DNA of 64,000 bases from Mesorhizobium sp. M1B.F.Ca.ET.045.04.1.1. Its GTDB lineage: Bacteria > Pseudomonadota > Alphaproteobacteria > Rhizobiales > Rhizobiaceae. This document shows, in pieces, positions 1-7,361 of this stretch. Where the stretch lies: positions 1,178,001-1,242,000 of the forward strand of contig NZ_CP034448.1 in NCBI RefSeq assembly GCF_003952465.1, written 5' to 3'. Positions within the stretch are counted from its first letter, which is position 1; each line of letters begins with the position of its first letter. The notes beneath the pieces are model-generated. The model was not told the origin of the DNA and did no database searches. It saw only the letters and a program-made list of their open reading frames with translations. Position numbers and translations under genes: made by a program.

Positions 1-102
1 GCGCTCGGCGCGCTGCAGGGCGCAACCGTGCCTACCCCGCCGGTGGAGCTCGGCGCGCGCGTCACCCGCACGGCACCCTTCGTCTTCAGCCTGCGGGACT
101 AG
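1..102 (+). CDS. 3' end of a truncated gene, product unknown
   Basis: Frame 1 is open from the window edge to a TAG at 100-102 and gives the last 33 residues of a protein ending in ...TAPFVFSLRD. No motif or family is recognisable in so short a tail. It runs in the same direction as the multicopper oxidase 78 nt downstream, so the two could be co-transcribed, but nothing shows this directly. Confidence 0.5.
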   Translation, partial: ALGALQGATVPTPPVELGARVTRTAPFVFSLRD

Positions 103-180
103 GCCGGCGACGCGGATGGTGATAGGCGGCTGAACGGTTCAGCCTGGGACGCAGCGGGACCTTGCCCGCCGGAAAGCCAT

Positions 181-1575
181 ATGACGATATTCACGCGCCG
201 CAATCTTCTCAAAGCCGCCGCGGCCGCCAGCCTCGCTGGCATCGGTGCCTCGACTGCCGGCAGATTGACCGGTCTCGCGGCGGCGAAGCCTGAGCCGCTT
301 GTCCTGAAGGCCGTCAGCATCGAGGCGAAGCTGGCGGAGGCCGGCCCGACCAAAAACGTGCTCACCTATGGTGCGGCCGGCATGCCGCCGGTCGTCAGGA
401 TGCGCAAGGGCGAGCCCTTTGCCGCGCGGCTCGTCAACGGCATCGACGACCCGACCACGATCCACTGGCATGGCATCCGGGTTCCGAACAAGATGGACGG
501 CGTGCCGTTCCTGGTGCAACCCTATGTCTATCAAGGCGATCATTTCGACTACGCGTTTTCGCCGCCCGACGCCGGCACCTTCTGGTACCACCCGCACTGC
601 AACACGCTCGAGCAAATGGGCCACGGGCTGACCGGCGTGATTGTGGTGGAGAACCCGAACGATCCGGTGTTCGATTCCGAACTGGTGATCAATCTGCGCG
701 ATTGGCGCCTCGGCGACGACGGCCAGTTCATCGAGTCGTTCCGGCCGCGTGATGCTGCGAGAGCCGGCACTTACGGCACGGTGCGCACGGCCAACTGGCT
801 CGACCAGCCGCAATATGACGCGCCGGCAGGCGGCCTGGTGCGGCTCAGGGCCGCCATCACCGACGTCACCCGCATCTATGCCTTCCGCGTCGACGGCGCC
901 GAAGCATCAGTCATCGCGCTCGATGGCAATCCGGTGCCGCAACGCTTCGCGCCCGACGCCTTGCAGCTCGGGCCCGGCCAGCGGCTGGAGCTTGCCGTCC
1001 GCATGCCCGACGACGAAGGCGCGATCGTTAGCCTGCGCGACGTCAGGGGCACCAAGCCGAAGATTCTGGCGACGCTGCGTGCGGTCGGGAAATCGCTCAA
1101 GCGGGATCTGCGCGATCTCGGCTCTTTGGAGGCCAACCCGGTGGCGGAGGTGGATCTTGCAAGCGCCAAACGCATTCCGCTGGCGCTCAGCGCCACAGCG
1201 GAGAACGGTTCGGCCGACAGCATCTGCGGCTCACTCGGCTACAGTTTCTGGGCGATCAACAAGGTGCCGTGGCCGGGAGACACGCCGAACCCGACCGCGC
1301 CGCTCGCCGAACTCAAGCTCGGCAAGAGCTACATCATCGACATGGAAAATCTCACGCCGCACTCTCACCCGATCCACCTACACGGCATGAGTTTCAAAGT
1401 GCTGTCGTCCTCGACGCGGCAAGTCCAGCCGCTCGTCTCCGACACCTATCTCATCCAGCCCGACGAGAAGGTTCAGCTGGGCTTCGTCGCCGACAACCCC
1501 GGCGACTGGCTGCTGCACTGCCACATCATCGAGCACCAGAAGACCGGGATGACGAGTTACTTTCGGGTGACGTGA
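181..1575 (+). CDS. Tat-exported multicopper oxidase
   Basis: This 464-residue protein opens with a twin-arginine signal (RRNLLKAAAAASLAG), so it should be exported folded to the periplasm. All four copper-binding segments are visible: HWHG near residues 95-98, WYHPH near 135-139, HSHPIHLHG near 394-402, and HCHIIEHQKTGM near 446-457. The last supplies the type 1 Cys447 and an axial Met457. Members of the family oxidise phenolics, metal ions (Cu+, Mn2+) or bilirubin-type substrates while reducing O2 to water. The substrate cannot be read from the sequence, and no Met-rich CueO-type insert or partner copper gene is visible. The start is the ATG just before the Tat motif; the ribosome site is weak. 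Confidence 0.9.
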   Translation: MTIFTRRNLLKAAAAASLAGIGASTAGRLTGLAAAKPEPLVLKAVSIEAKLAEAGPTKNVLTYGAAGMPPVVRMRKGEPFAARLVNGIDDPTTIHWHGIRVPNKMDGVPFLVQPYVYQGDHFDYAFSPPDAGTFWYHPHCNTLEQMGHGLTGVIVVENPNDPVFDSELVINLRDWRLGDDGQFIESFRPRDAARAGTYGTVRTANWLDQPQYDAPAGGLVRLRAAITDVTRIYAFRVDGAEASVIALDGNPVPQRFAPDALQLGPGQRLELAVRMPDDEGAIVSLRDVRGTKPKILATLRAVGKSLKRDLRDLGSLEANPVAEVDLASAKRIPLALSATAENGSADSICGSLGYSFWAINKVPWPGDTPNPTAPLAELKLGKSYIIDMENLTPHSHPIHLHGMSFKVLSSSTRQVQPLVSDTYLIQPDEKVQLGFVADNPGDWLLHCHIIEHQKTGMTSYFRVT

Positions 1576-1671
1576 AAGCGGCTGCGTTTCGTGAGGCGGG
1601 TTGACCGCGCCGTCTGGTTGCCTAGGTAGCCAACTGGGCAGGTGGGACGACATGCAACTCCGACCGACGGC

Positions 1672-2166
1672 ATGACATCTTTGCGCATTCGAAAACTTGT
1701 CCTTGTCGCGACAGGCATCTCCATCCTGTCTTCCTGTGTCGTTCCCGACGATACCTCGCGGGTCGCGAAAGAGGACGTCACCGCTGCTGCCGCCCGCAAA
1801 GAGATGGTCGGTCTCAGCGAGGCCGACATCCGCATGTGCGCCGGCTTTCCGACCGCGACGGCCGATGCGGGATCATCCGGCCAGATCTGGACCTATCAGC
1901 GCAACGTGCAGCGCGGCAATCTCAACATCGCGGTCCCGACCATGGCTGTGGGCGCGATCCCGGCGGTCGGAGGGTCGCTCAACGTCTCGCCCGGAGGCTA
2001 CTGCAATACGCAGATCCGCATGGTCGGCGGCCATGTCGCGGAAGTCACCTATGCCGGCGACAACAATTTGCCGAACAGCATCGATGCGCTCTGCGTCAGC
2101 ACGGTCGACGCCTGCGTCGCCTATGCGCGCCAACGCAATCACAAGGTGACGGCGGTTTCCAGGTGA
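1672..2166 (+). CDS. Predicted lipoprotein, unknown function
   Basis: A 164-residue protein whose N-terminus (MTSLRIRKLVLVATGISILSSC) is a lipoprotein signal with the lipidated Cys at about residue 22. An in-frame ATG at 1642 would add ten residues before the signal, so 1672 is preferred. The mature part is unfamiliar. It contains a glycine/valine-rich middle and a C-terminus with two paired cysteines (DALCVSTVDACVAYARQR). The last 28 codons recur in degraded form at 4744-4825, which points to a local duplication. It is probably anchored in the outer or inner membrane; no function is proposed. Confidence 0.75.
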   Translation: MTSLRIRKLVLVATGISILSSCVVPDDTSRVAKEDVTAAAARKEMVGLSEADIRMCAGFPTATADAGSSGQIWTYQRNVQRGNLNIAVPTMAVGAIPAVGGSLNVSPGGYCNTQIRMVGGHVAEVTYAGDNNLPNSIDALCVSTVDACVAYARQRNHKVTAVSR

Positions 2167-2287
2167 GTGGGGTCAGGCGGGGCCATGCGAGAGCGCCCAT
2201 ATTTGTCAGCGTTGGAAGCCCGCGAAGAATGGTTCTGCGGTCTCATACGCCGGTCAGTTTCGCAGGGATGGCGCGGAAAACTTCAGT

Positions 2288-2395
2288 CCTAAAGCGCGTC
2301 GCGATCTTTCAGATTCGCTCCGTGCGCTTTAGGTTTTTGATTTACGCATGTCTTTGTCCCGAAACCGGTCCCACTTTCGGGAGACATGCTTTAAA
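2288..2395. repeat. Intergenic palindromic repeat, family E, copy 1
   Basis: About 107 nt almost identical to 2881-2987. It folds into two hairpins. One has arms CCTAAAGCGC and GCGCTTTAGG. The second has outer arms GCATGTCT/AGACATGC and inner arms CCCGAAA/TTTCGGG. It fills part of the 369-nt gap after the lipoprotein gene; nothing else is recognisable in the rest of that gap. I recall this kind of element being common in rhizobial genomes. Confidence 0.85.
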
Positions 2396-2535
2396 GGCGA
2401 GCGTTGAGCATGCCGATAGAAAACATGATCTAACGCTCATATGTGCGGCGGAAAATCAAAGTGATCACCGGCCGCCCCAAATCGTCCCCAATCCGGAGGT
2501 TTTTCCGGCTCCGACTCGAGACGAAGGAGAGGTCG

Positions 2536-2868
2536 ATGAAATTGTCTGTTCTTGCCCTTGCCGGCACCATGCTGGCACCGATGGCTGCGGTCCAGGCTGC
2601 GCCCATGATCGCTGCGCCGGATAGGAACAGCTTGGTTCAAGAAGCGCACGTGACATGCGCGTACCTGACCGAGGACGGCTACTGCGTGCGGTCGCACAAG
2701 AAGCACAAGTACTGGAAGCCCAAGCACCACTACCGGCAAATCTACCGCACCTACGAGCCGCAGGTACCGGACGAGTATTATTGGCGCTATCAGCGTCCGC
2801 GGACGGTTATCAGAGTCGTTCCCAGCTATCCGCAGGATGAAGACAATTGGGATGATTGGGACGATTGA
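2536..2868 (+). CDS. Small secreted protein, His/Tyr-rich with acidic tail
   Basis: The ATG at 2536 follows an AAGGAGAGG ribosome site by a few bases, and this decides the start over an ATG 93 nt upstream. The 110-residue product has a clear Sec signal ending near VQAAPM. A basic, aromatic stretch (HKKHKYWKPKHHYRQIYR) follows, and the protein ends in a strongly acidic Asp/Trp tail (DEDNWDDWDD). The charge split could suit surface or metal association, but that is a guess. The gene sits between two direct copies of repeat family E (2288-2395 and 2881-2987), an arrangement that would allow deletion or duplication by recombination. Confidence 0.75.
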   Translation: MKLSVLALAGTMLAPMAAVQAAPMIAAPDRNSLVQEAHVTCAYLTEDGYCVRSHKKHKYWKPKHHYRQIYRTYEPQVPDEYYWRYQRPRTVIRVVPSYPQDEDNWDDWDD

Positions 2869-2880
2869 GGCCAGCCGAGG

Positions 2881-2987
2881 CCTAAAGCGCGTCGCGATCT
2901 TTCAGATTCGCTCCATGCGCTTTAGGTCTTGATTTTACGCATGTCTTTGTCCCGAAACCGGTCCCACTTTCGGGAGACATGCTTTAA
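2881..2987. repeat. Intergenic palindromic repeat, family E, copy 2
   Basis: Direct repeat of 2288-2395 with only a few substitutions and the same two-hairpin structure. It begins 12 nt after the stop of the small secreted protein gene and could act as its transcript end. The remaining sequence up to 3107 holds no recognisable gene. Confidence 0.85.
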
Positions 2988-3107
2988 CGGCTGCCCTCCG
3001 TTTGCCGGGGGGCCTGCTCGCGAGTCCTCGCGGGCTGCAATCGATCATCGGCAACGGATGCGTGGCTGGAGAGCCGGCCACGTATCCGCAACCAGGCGAC
3101 TTCTCGC

Positions 3108-3524
3108 CTACCAGCCGAACAGCAGGGCTGCTCCGCTTTGGCCGTCGCCGGCCTGCGCGATGCTGGCGTCGGTGTTTCTGCCGAACTGGAAAATGCCATA
3201 GGAATTGTCGTTGCCGTCCTGCCGCAAGGTAGCGGAGTGGCCGCTGCCTTCCTGTCGAATTATGCCGCGATTGCCGGCACCGTCCTGACCTATGCCGGCA
3301 CGGTTGTTCCGCCCGAGCTGCCTGATATGAGCGCCGCCGCGCAGCCCGTTGTAGAGCGAATAAGCTCGCAGGCCGAAATCCAGCGCCCGCGCATCGCGGG
3401 CCGTCCGAGGCGAGTAGTAAAGCCCGATCGAACCGCCCGCTTTTGCCGGAGCGACAACAAGAGGCAGGCCGATGGCCGCGGCGAGCGCGGTGGCTTGGAC
3501 GAGCTTCGTGATCTGGCGGTTCAT
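3108..3524 (-). CDS. Curlin-repeat protein (CsgA/CsgB-like)
   Basis: A 138-residue exported protein with a Sec signal ending near APAKAGG. From about residue 66 it carries curlin-type repeats of the X-Q-X-G-X-X-N pattern: IRQLGRNN, IGQDGAGN, IRQEGSGH, LRQDGNDN, IFQFGRNT and IAQAGDGQ. In the curli system such repeats stack as an amyloid beta-solenoid on the cell surface. The protein ends in an aromatic LLFGW. It has fewer and more divergent repeats than a typical major subunit, so it may be the nucleator (CsgB role), but major and minor roles cannot be separated here. The ribosome site AGGAGACGTAAC precedes the ATG. It is last in a three-gene cluster transcribed leftward. Confidence 0.8.
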   Translation of the reverse strand: MNRQITKLVQATALAAAIGLPLVVAPAKAGGSIGLYYSPRTARDARALDFGLRAYSLYNGLRGGAHIRQLGRNNRAGIGQDGAGNRGIIRQEGSGHSATLRQDGNDNSYGIFQFGRNTDASIAQAGDGQSGAALLFGW

Positions 3525-3646
3525 GTTACGTCTCCTGGCGGGTTCGACCGTTGATGAGGAACAGTCGCATAGCCAAGCTGAACCTTGACGGAAGGGATCG
3601 TTCAGCAGCCGTTCAAGACATGCTCCAGGGCCTGTTGGAAACGCCG

Positions 3647-3672
3647 AAGGGCTCCGGTTGCACGGAGCCCTT
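3647..3672 (-). terminator. Hairpin between csgH-like and second curlin gene
   Basis: A perfect 10-bp stem, AAGGGCTCCG/CGGAGCCCTT, with a 6-nt loop lies in the 178-nt gap between the CsgH-like stop and the downstream curlin gene. No T-tract follows on the minus strand, so it may attenuate transcription or stabilise RNA rather than terminate fully. Confidence 0.6.
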
Positions 3673-3702
3673 GCTTGATCTGCGGACCGCGGGAGCCGGC
3701 GT

Positions 3703-4104
3703 TCAGGTAGGGCCGGACACTTGCTTGGCGCAGCTGACGCTCGTGCTGCCTGCGATCACTTTCAGCTTGACGTCGTAGGCAGCGCCATTCGCCCCCACGC
3801 TCATCCGGCCGAGCGAGGCGGGATTGCCGGGGCTGGCTTCGAAGGTGCCGCCCTGCCGGATGTTAGCGGAGCCGGACGGGCCGTCGCCGGAGACGCTGAC
3901 CGTGTAGGTGCCGCTGATGGTCTTGTCGGCATAAACCAGGGGCTCCAGCAGAATGGCGTCTCCTTCAATCGCATCTCGTATCTCGCATCGCAGCGGCCCG
4001 GAATTCGAGCCATCCTTGCCGGCCGTCGCCCCGGTCGCGCCGGCGGCGATCACGGCCAGCAGCGCGGCCGACGCCGCTGCCGTTCGCTTGTCCAATCTGG
4101 TCAT
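3703..4104 (-). CDS. csgH: CsgH-like curli assembly chaperone
   Basis: A 133-residue exported protein. The ATG at 4104 follows a GAGGAGATC ribosome site; longer in-frame extensions lack a signal peptide. After the signal (ending near AGATGATAG) comes a short beta-rich domain with two cysteines (GPLRCEIRD and VSCAKQ) and the segment SGSANIRQGGTFEASPG. I recognise that segment as the CsgH pattern. CsgH is the small periplasmic protein that alphaproteobacteria use to keep curli subunits from aggregating before secretion. Its position between two curlin-repeat genes on the same strand supports this. The call rests on pattern and context, not on alignment. Confidence 0.72.
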   Translation of the reverse strand: MTRLDKRTAAASAALLAVIAAGATGATAGKDGSNSGPLRCEIRDAIEGDAILLEPLVYADKTISGTYTVSVSGDGPSGSANIRQGGTFEASPGNPASLGRMSVGANGAAYDVKLKVIAGSTSVSCAKQVSGPT

Positions 4105-4133
4105 GGATGATCTCCTCGCGATGTCAGGATGGT

Positions 4134-4156
4134 GGCCGGCAACACCGTTGCCGGCC
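4134..4156 (-). terminator. Hairpin between first curlin gene and csgH
   Basis: A perfect 10-bp stem, GGCCGGCAAC/GTTGCCGGCC, with a 3-nt loop begins about ten bases after the first curlin stop codon, just upstream of the CsgH-like ribosome site. There is no T-tract. Together with the hairpin at 3647-3672 it would let subunit and chaperone be made in different amounts from one transcript. Confidence 0.6.
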
Positions 4157-4165
4157 GTCCATGGT

Positions 4166-4603
4166 TCAGGGGCAGTCCTGGACGAACGCGGCGACATTGC
4201 CGCTGCCGCCCTGGCTGACGTCGGCGTTGCAGCCGTGGCCGACCTGGACGCCGGCGGCGATGTTGCCATTGCCGTCCTGCGTCAGGATCGCGGTGTGGTT
4301 CGAGCCGAACTGGGCAATGCCTGCGGCGTTTCGGCTGCCGTATTGATAGGTCGCGCCGTAGTTGTTGACGCCCTGCTGCCCGATCACCGACCGGTTGCGA
4401 TGACCATATTGCTGGCCGATCGCGGTGTTGAAGCGGCCATCCTGATAGACGTGTATGCGGTTACGATAGCCGTGCTGGCCGCCGCCGGCGGAATTGCGCC
4501 AGCCATATTGCTCGATGTTGACGTCATTGGCCATCGCGGGAGCGATGGTGGTAAAGCCGACGACGGCTGCCAAGGCTGCGGCGACAATTGATGTGCGGGT
4601 CAT
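4166..4603 (-). CDS. Curlin-repeat protein (CsgA-like major subunit candidate)
   Basis: A 145-residue protein with a Sec signal ending near APAMAND. The mature chain is almost entirely curlin repeats: IEQYGWRN, GGQHGYRN, VYQDGRFN, IGQQYGHRN, IGQQGVNN, TYQYGSRN, IAQFGSNH, LTQDGNGN, VQVGHGCN and VSQGGSGN. The Gln/Asn ladder is the hallmark of curli amyloid subunits. As first gene of the cluster with the most regular repeats it is the likelier major subunit. Two cysteines near the C-terminus (GHGCN, QDCP) are unusual for curlins. AAGGAGAAGCCCC precedes the ATG. The outer-membrane pore and adaptors (CsgG/E/F) are not in this window. Confidence 0.82.
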   Translation of the reverse strand: MTRTSIVAAALAAVVGFTTIAPAMANDVNIEQYGWRNSAGGGQHGYRNRIHVYQDGRFNTAIGQQYGHRNRSVIGQQGVNNYGATYQYGSRNAAGIAQFGSNHTAILTQDGNGNIAAGVQVGHGCNADVSQGGSGNVAAFVQDCP

Positions 4604-4743
4604 GGGGCTTCTCCTTCATGCGGCAGGGGACCGCGGTTGAACGGCCCTTTTGTAGGAGGTTGGCCCGGAACGGAGCCTGAAGGCTCCATTCAGCGAAAAT
4701 TCATGACCGCTCCGTTCGGATGTTTCAGAGCTGCAGCACCCCG

Positions 4744-4825
4744 CGATGCGCTCTGCGTCAGCACGGTGGACGCCTGCGTGGCCTATGCGCGCCAACGCAG
4801 GCACACTACGGCGGTGTCCAGGTGA
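4744..4825 (+). pseudogene. Degraded copy of the 3' end of the 1672-2166 lipoprotein gene
   Basis: This stretch encodes ALCVSTVDACVAYARQRRHT followed by TAVSR and a TGA. It matches the last 28 codons of the lipoprotein gene (2082-2166) at nearly every base, with a 3-nt net deletion. Identity starts abruptly in the middle of a codon series and no matching upstream half exists. It is therefore a truncated duplicate rather than a gene. The curli cluster lies between the two copies. The 4826-4978 interval holds nothing recognisable. Confidence 0.75.
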
Positions 4826-4978
4826 ACGGCCATTGGCTCTGCGCCGTGGCTGGAGCTGCATTCAGCGGGTAATGCAGAACGAACGGCAGCGGCCCCATGG
4901 TGCTTTGGGTCGGCGTTCTCGAAGCGACTGCCTCGACAGTGGGCAATGAACAGGGGGCATTTCCGCCCCCTGAGGCAC

Positions 4979-5212
4979 TTACCTGTTCTTGCACGGTTCG
5001 TCGGTCGTGGTTGTCGTCTGGCCATTGTTGTCAGGGTTGGCGCTGTCGTTTGTCTTTCCGCCATTCCCCTGCCCGGAGGTGGTTGTCGTGTCGCTGTCGA
5101 AGCCATTCTTTGCGGCAAATGCCGGTGGCGCCGCCGCAACGGCTAGCGATAAAAGGGGGCGGGTTCCCCAACAATCATCCGCACCCCTCTCCCTTCGCCA
5201 GACGGTCTTCAC
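4979..5212 (-). CDS. Possible poly-Thr secreted protein, start region degraded
   Basis: The frame ending at 4979 encodes LLSLAVAAAPPAFAAKNGF followed by DSDTTTTSGQG, NGGKTND and a second Thr run, TTTTT, near DEPCKNR. This resembles the neighbouring protein at 5250-5501: signal peptide, then Thr runs separated by Gly/Asn-rich linkers. No ATG lies directly before the signal. The only nearby in-frame start is the GTG at 5212 (VKTVW...), which would place charged residues in the signal. Either a small indel has damaged the start or the GTG is used. It is best viewed as a paralog of its neighbour, possibly no longer functional. Confidence 0.4.
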   Translation of the reverse strand: MKTVWRRERGADDCWGTRPLLSLAVAAAPPAFAAKNGFDSDTTTTSGQGNGGKTNDSANPDNNGQTTTTTDEPCKNR

Positions 5213-5249
5213 GGCATGCCCGCGGTTTTCCCGCACAACATAGTCGTAA

Positions 5250-5501
5250 TCAGTTACTATTCCCCGGTCCGGTCGTCGTGGTCGTCGTTGAGCAATTATT
5301 GCAGTCGGTCTTGCCGTTATTGATTTGCCCGCTCGGTCCGGTCGATGTCGTAGTCGTTGTCGTACCATTATCGTTGTTGGGTGGGTTTCCGCTATGTCCC
5401 TGCTCACTGGTGGTTGTCGTCGTACTGCCTTTAGGGTCCGCAAACGCGGGAGCGGAGACTGCGAATGCAAGCGCTGTCGTGACGATAAGGATCGTTTTCA
5501 T
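5250..5501 (-). CDS. Small secreted poly-threonine protein
   Basis: The ATG at 5501 lies a few bases after an AGGAGGAAC ribosome site. The 83-residue product has a Sec signal (MKTILIVTTALAFAVSAPAFA). Three runs of five or six threonines follow, separated by Gly/Asn/Ser-rich linkers (SEQGHSGNPPNNDNG) and one CNNC pair. No family is recognised. Low-complexity Thr tracts after a signal suggest an extracellular or cell-envelope peptide, perhaps glycosylated or surface adhesive; this is conjecture. It lies next to the curli genes on the same strand but 650 nt upstream of them, so co-transcription is uncertain. Confidence 0.7.
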   Translation of the reverse strand: MKTILIVTTALAFAVSAPAFADPKGSTTTTTSEQGHSGNPPNNDNGTTTTTTSTGPSGQINNGKTDCNNCSTTTTTTGPGNSN

Positions 5502-5737
5502 TTCGTTCCTCCTGACACTGCTACGGACGCCGCATCTTTGGAGCGTGGCACGGCCTTCCAGCGCCACGCCAAACGATAAAATTAGACATAACTAATATTC
5601 AAATGCAATGCATCCTAAAGGACTACCACCGTCCCCCAGCGGTACTTCAGATTTCAAACTGACCCACTCCCCGGCTGTGCGTTCAGGCCGTCTAGGAAGG
5701 CCGTGAGGAAGGGCAGGGCTGTCACCTCTTGCCGGGC

Positions 5738-6097
5738 CTAGAAAACGGAAATGGCCGCTAGGATGATTCTGGATCGGAACATCGCCAGCAATGCGCCCGG
5801 AGCTATCACTATCACCGGTCCGGCTAGGCACATGCAGCCAATTGCAATGCTTCTCTTCGGTTCAGTGGTCGGCACCCATTCCATTCTAATGAAACCGTAC
5901 AGCAGGTAGGCTAGGTAGGAATGCGCAGTAACGGCAATGCAGGCCGGGACAATGGTCAGCCACGGGCTATCTGACAACGGGACAATAGCGACGAGCCGGT
6001 TGAGCACTTCGTACATAAGACCAAGAACGACGCCCAGTAGTATGACGGACCACCATCGGCGAATGGGGTAGGCTCCCAACAGTGCTCGCTTGATCAC
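5738..6097 (-). CDS. Small hypothetical membrane protein
   Basis: A 119-residue frame starting at a GTG (6097), with about three hydrophobic segments near residues 15-38, 45-70 and 84-105, and a basic N-terminus (KRALLGAYPIRRWW). No family is recognised and no clear ribosome site is present. The local base composition is lower in GC than the flanks, which fits a recently acquired or poorly adapted gene. The 5502-5737 interval upstream of the poly-Thr gene is AT-richer and holds no other supported gene. Confidence 0.5.
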   Translation of the reverse strand: MIKRALLGAYPIRRWWSVILLGVVLGLMYEVLNRLVAIVPLSDSPWLTIVPACIAVTAHSYLAYLLYGFIRMEWVPTTEPKRSIAIGCMCLAGPVIVIAPGALLAMFRSRIILAAISVF

Positions 6098-6253
6098 TCA
6101 GTCAAGTGGCAAGCCTTCGCGCCAGGGGGTATCGAAAAAATAGAAAAGACGGTGACGGGAGACGGACAAATAGGCCGGAATGCGCATAGCAATGTCTCAC
6201 TTCGTTGTCCCACCAACGAGAACCCATTGCCAAAGCCTTGATTTTAAATCCGC

Positions 6254-6329
6254 TGGTGGAGCTGAGGGGGATCGAACCCCTGACCTCATCATTGCGAACG
6301 ATGCGCTCTCCCAGCTGAGCTACAGCCCC
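6254..6329 (-). tRNA. tRNA-Ala (anticodon CGC)
   Basis: Read on the minus strand, the 76-nt gene shows a GGGGCTG acceptor paired with CAGCTCC, the D-arm TAGCTCAGCTGGGAGAGC, and an anticodon stem CATCG/TGATG enclosing the loop TTCGCAA, which gives anticodon CGC for alanine GCG codons. It also has a T-arm with GGTTCGATCC. The terminal CCA is encoded. Confidence 0.97.
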
Positions 6330-6470
6330 GTTCCAGCGGATGGGCTTGTATCGGTCGCGGCCGTTCGATGTCAAGGCGAAACGGCTCGATGGCGTCGATG
6401 CGCCGGGGCCGGCGGGCCTTGCCGGTTCCGCCAGCAATGGCTACATGTCGGCGACAATTTGGAGACCGGC

Positions 6471-6761
6471 ATGATCGCCCTCATTCAAACCATCGTCATG
6501 GCGCTCGACCTCTATTGGTGGGTCATCATCGCCTCGGCGATCTTTTCCTGGCTTTATGCCTTCAACGTCGTCAACTCGCGCAACCAGTTCGTCGGCACCA
6601 TCGGCAACATGCTGTATCGGCTGACCGAGCCGGCGCTGCGGCCGATCCGCCGTTTCATGCCCGATCTCGGCGGCATCGACATTTCGCCGATCATCCTGCT
6701 TTTGATCATCTTCTTCGTCCGGCAGTTCCTGCTCACGACCGTGCTGTCGCTGGTCGTCTGA
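6471..6761 (+). CDS. YggT family membrane protein
   Basis: A 96-residue protein starting at the ATG after GGAGACCGGC. It has two hydrophobic segments, roughly residues 4-30 and 72-94. The intervening [25 protein letters not shown] is the diagnostic YggT signature. YggT proteins are inner-membrane proteins linked to osmotic tolerance and cell-division or respiratory-complex topology in other bacteria. The DUF167 gene follows 15 nt downstream, a pairing also seen in other proteobacteria. Confidence 0.9.
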   Translation: MIALIQTIVMALDLYWWVIIASAIFSWLYAFNVVNSRNQFVGTIGNMLYRLTEPALRPIRRFMPDLGGIDISPIILLLIIFFVRQFLLTTVLSLVV

Positions 6762-6776
6762 GGGCTGGTCCGGTCG

Positions 6777-7091
6777 ATGAGCGCGCCGTTTCGCCTGCAC
6801 GGGGATGGCATCGACCTTTACGTGCGGCTGACGCCGAAGGCGGCGCTGGACCGGATCGAAGGTGTCGAGACGGCTGCCGACGGACGCAGCCATCTCAAGG
6901 CCCGGGTGCGCGCCGTACCGGAGAACGGGGCGGCCAACGCGGCGCTGGAGCGGATGGTGGCCAAGGCGGTCGGCGTGCCGGGGTCGACGGTTTCGGTGGT
7001 GGCCGGGGGCACTTCGCGGCTGAAGACGGTGCGCATACTGGGCGATACGGCTGCGTTGGTGAAAAGCGTCGGGGCACTGATCGGCACCTGA
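6777..7091 (+). CDS. DUF167 (YggU) family protein
   Basis: A 104-residue protein with the DUF167 pattern: an N-terminal VRLTPKAALDRIEG, then LKARVRAVPENGAANAALERMVAKAVG and a C-terminal GGTSRLKTVRI. It is a small alpha/beta protein of unknown biochemical role. It is probably translated with yggT, 15 nt upstream. Confidence 0.9.
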   Translation: MSAPFRLHGDGIDLYVRLTPKAALDRIEGVETAADGRSHLKARVRAVPENGAANAALERMVAKAVGVPGSTVSVVAGGTSRLKTVRILGDTAALVKSVGALIGT

Positions 7092-7118
7092 GACCGCATT
7101 ACAAATATCGCCAGTTGG

Positions 7119-7296
7119 CGCTGCCCCTCATTGCCCTGCCGGGCATTTCTCCCCGTATAGTGACGGGGAGAAAGACGCTGTCGCGGATGCTTTCGCCAAC
7201 CATCAACGTTGCAAAAAATAGCGCCGAGGTTGCGGCCAGCTTTCTTCTCCCCGTTCTACGGGGAGAAGGTGCCGGCAGGCGGATGAGGGGCAGCGC
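7119..7296. repeat. Intergenic palindromic repeat, family A, copy 1
   Basis: The unit opens with GCGCTGCCCCTCA and closes with TGAGGGGCAGCGC. Inside lies CTCCCCGTATAGTGACGGGGAG near one end and CTCCCCGTTCTACGGGGAG near the other, around a variable core. Other copies lie at about 25759, 33374, 39655 and 43166. It fills most of the 270-nt gap between the DUF167 gene and the convergent RpiR gene. Confidence 0.88.
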
Positions 7297-7361
7297 TACG
7301 GTTCGAGATTGAGCAGCTTATGGCCGGGCACTTTGCCCGCCGCAGACAAAGGAAGACGCGC

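Noticed and set aside
2288..2987. Composite transposon around the small secreted-protein gene
   Set aside because: The flanking repeats are about 107-nt hairpin elements with no transposase and no visible target duplication.
7119..7296. Possible CRISPR array from regularly recurring repeat units
   Set aside because: The units are long palindromes dispersed across the window at gaps of kilobases, with no short regular repeats and spacers and no cas genes.
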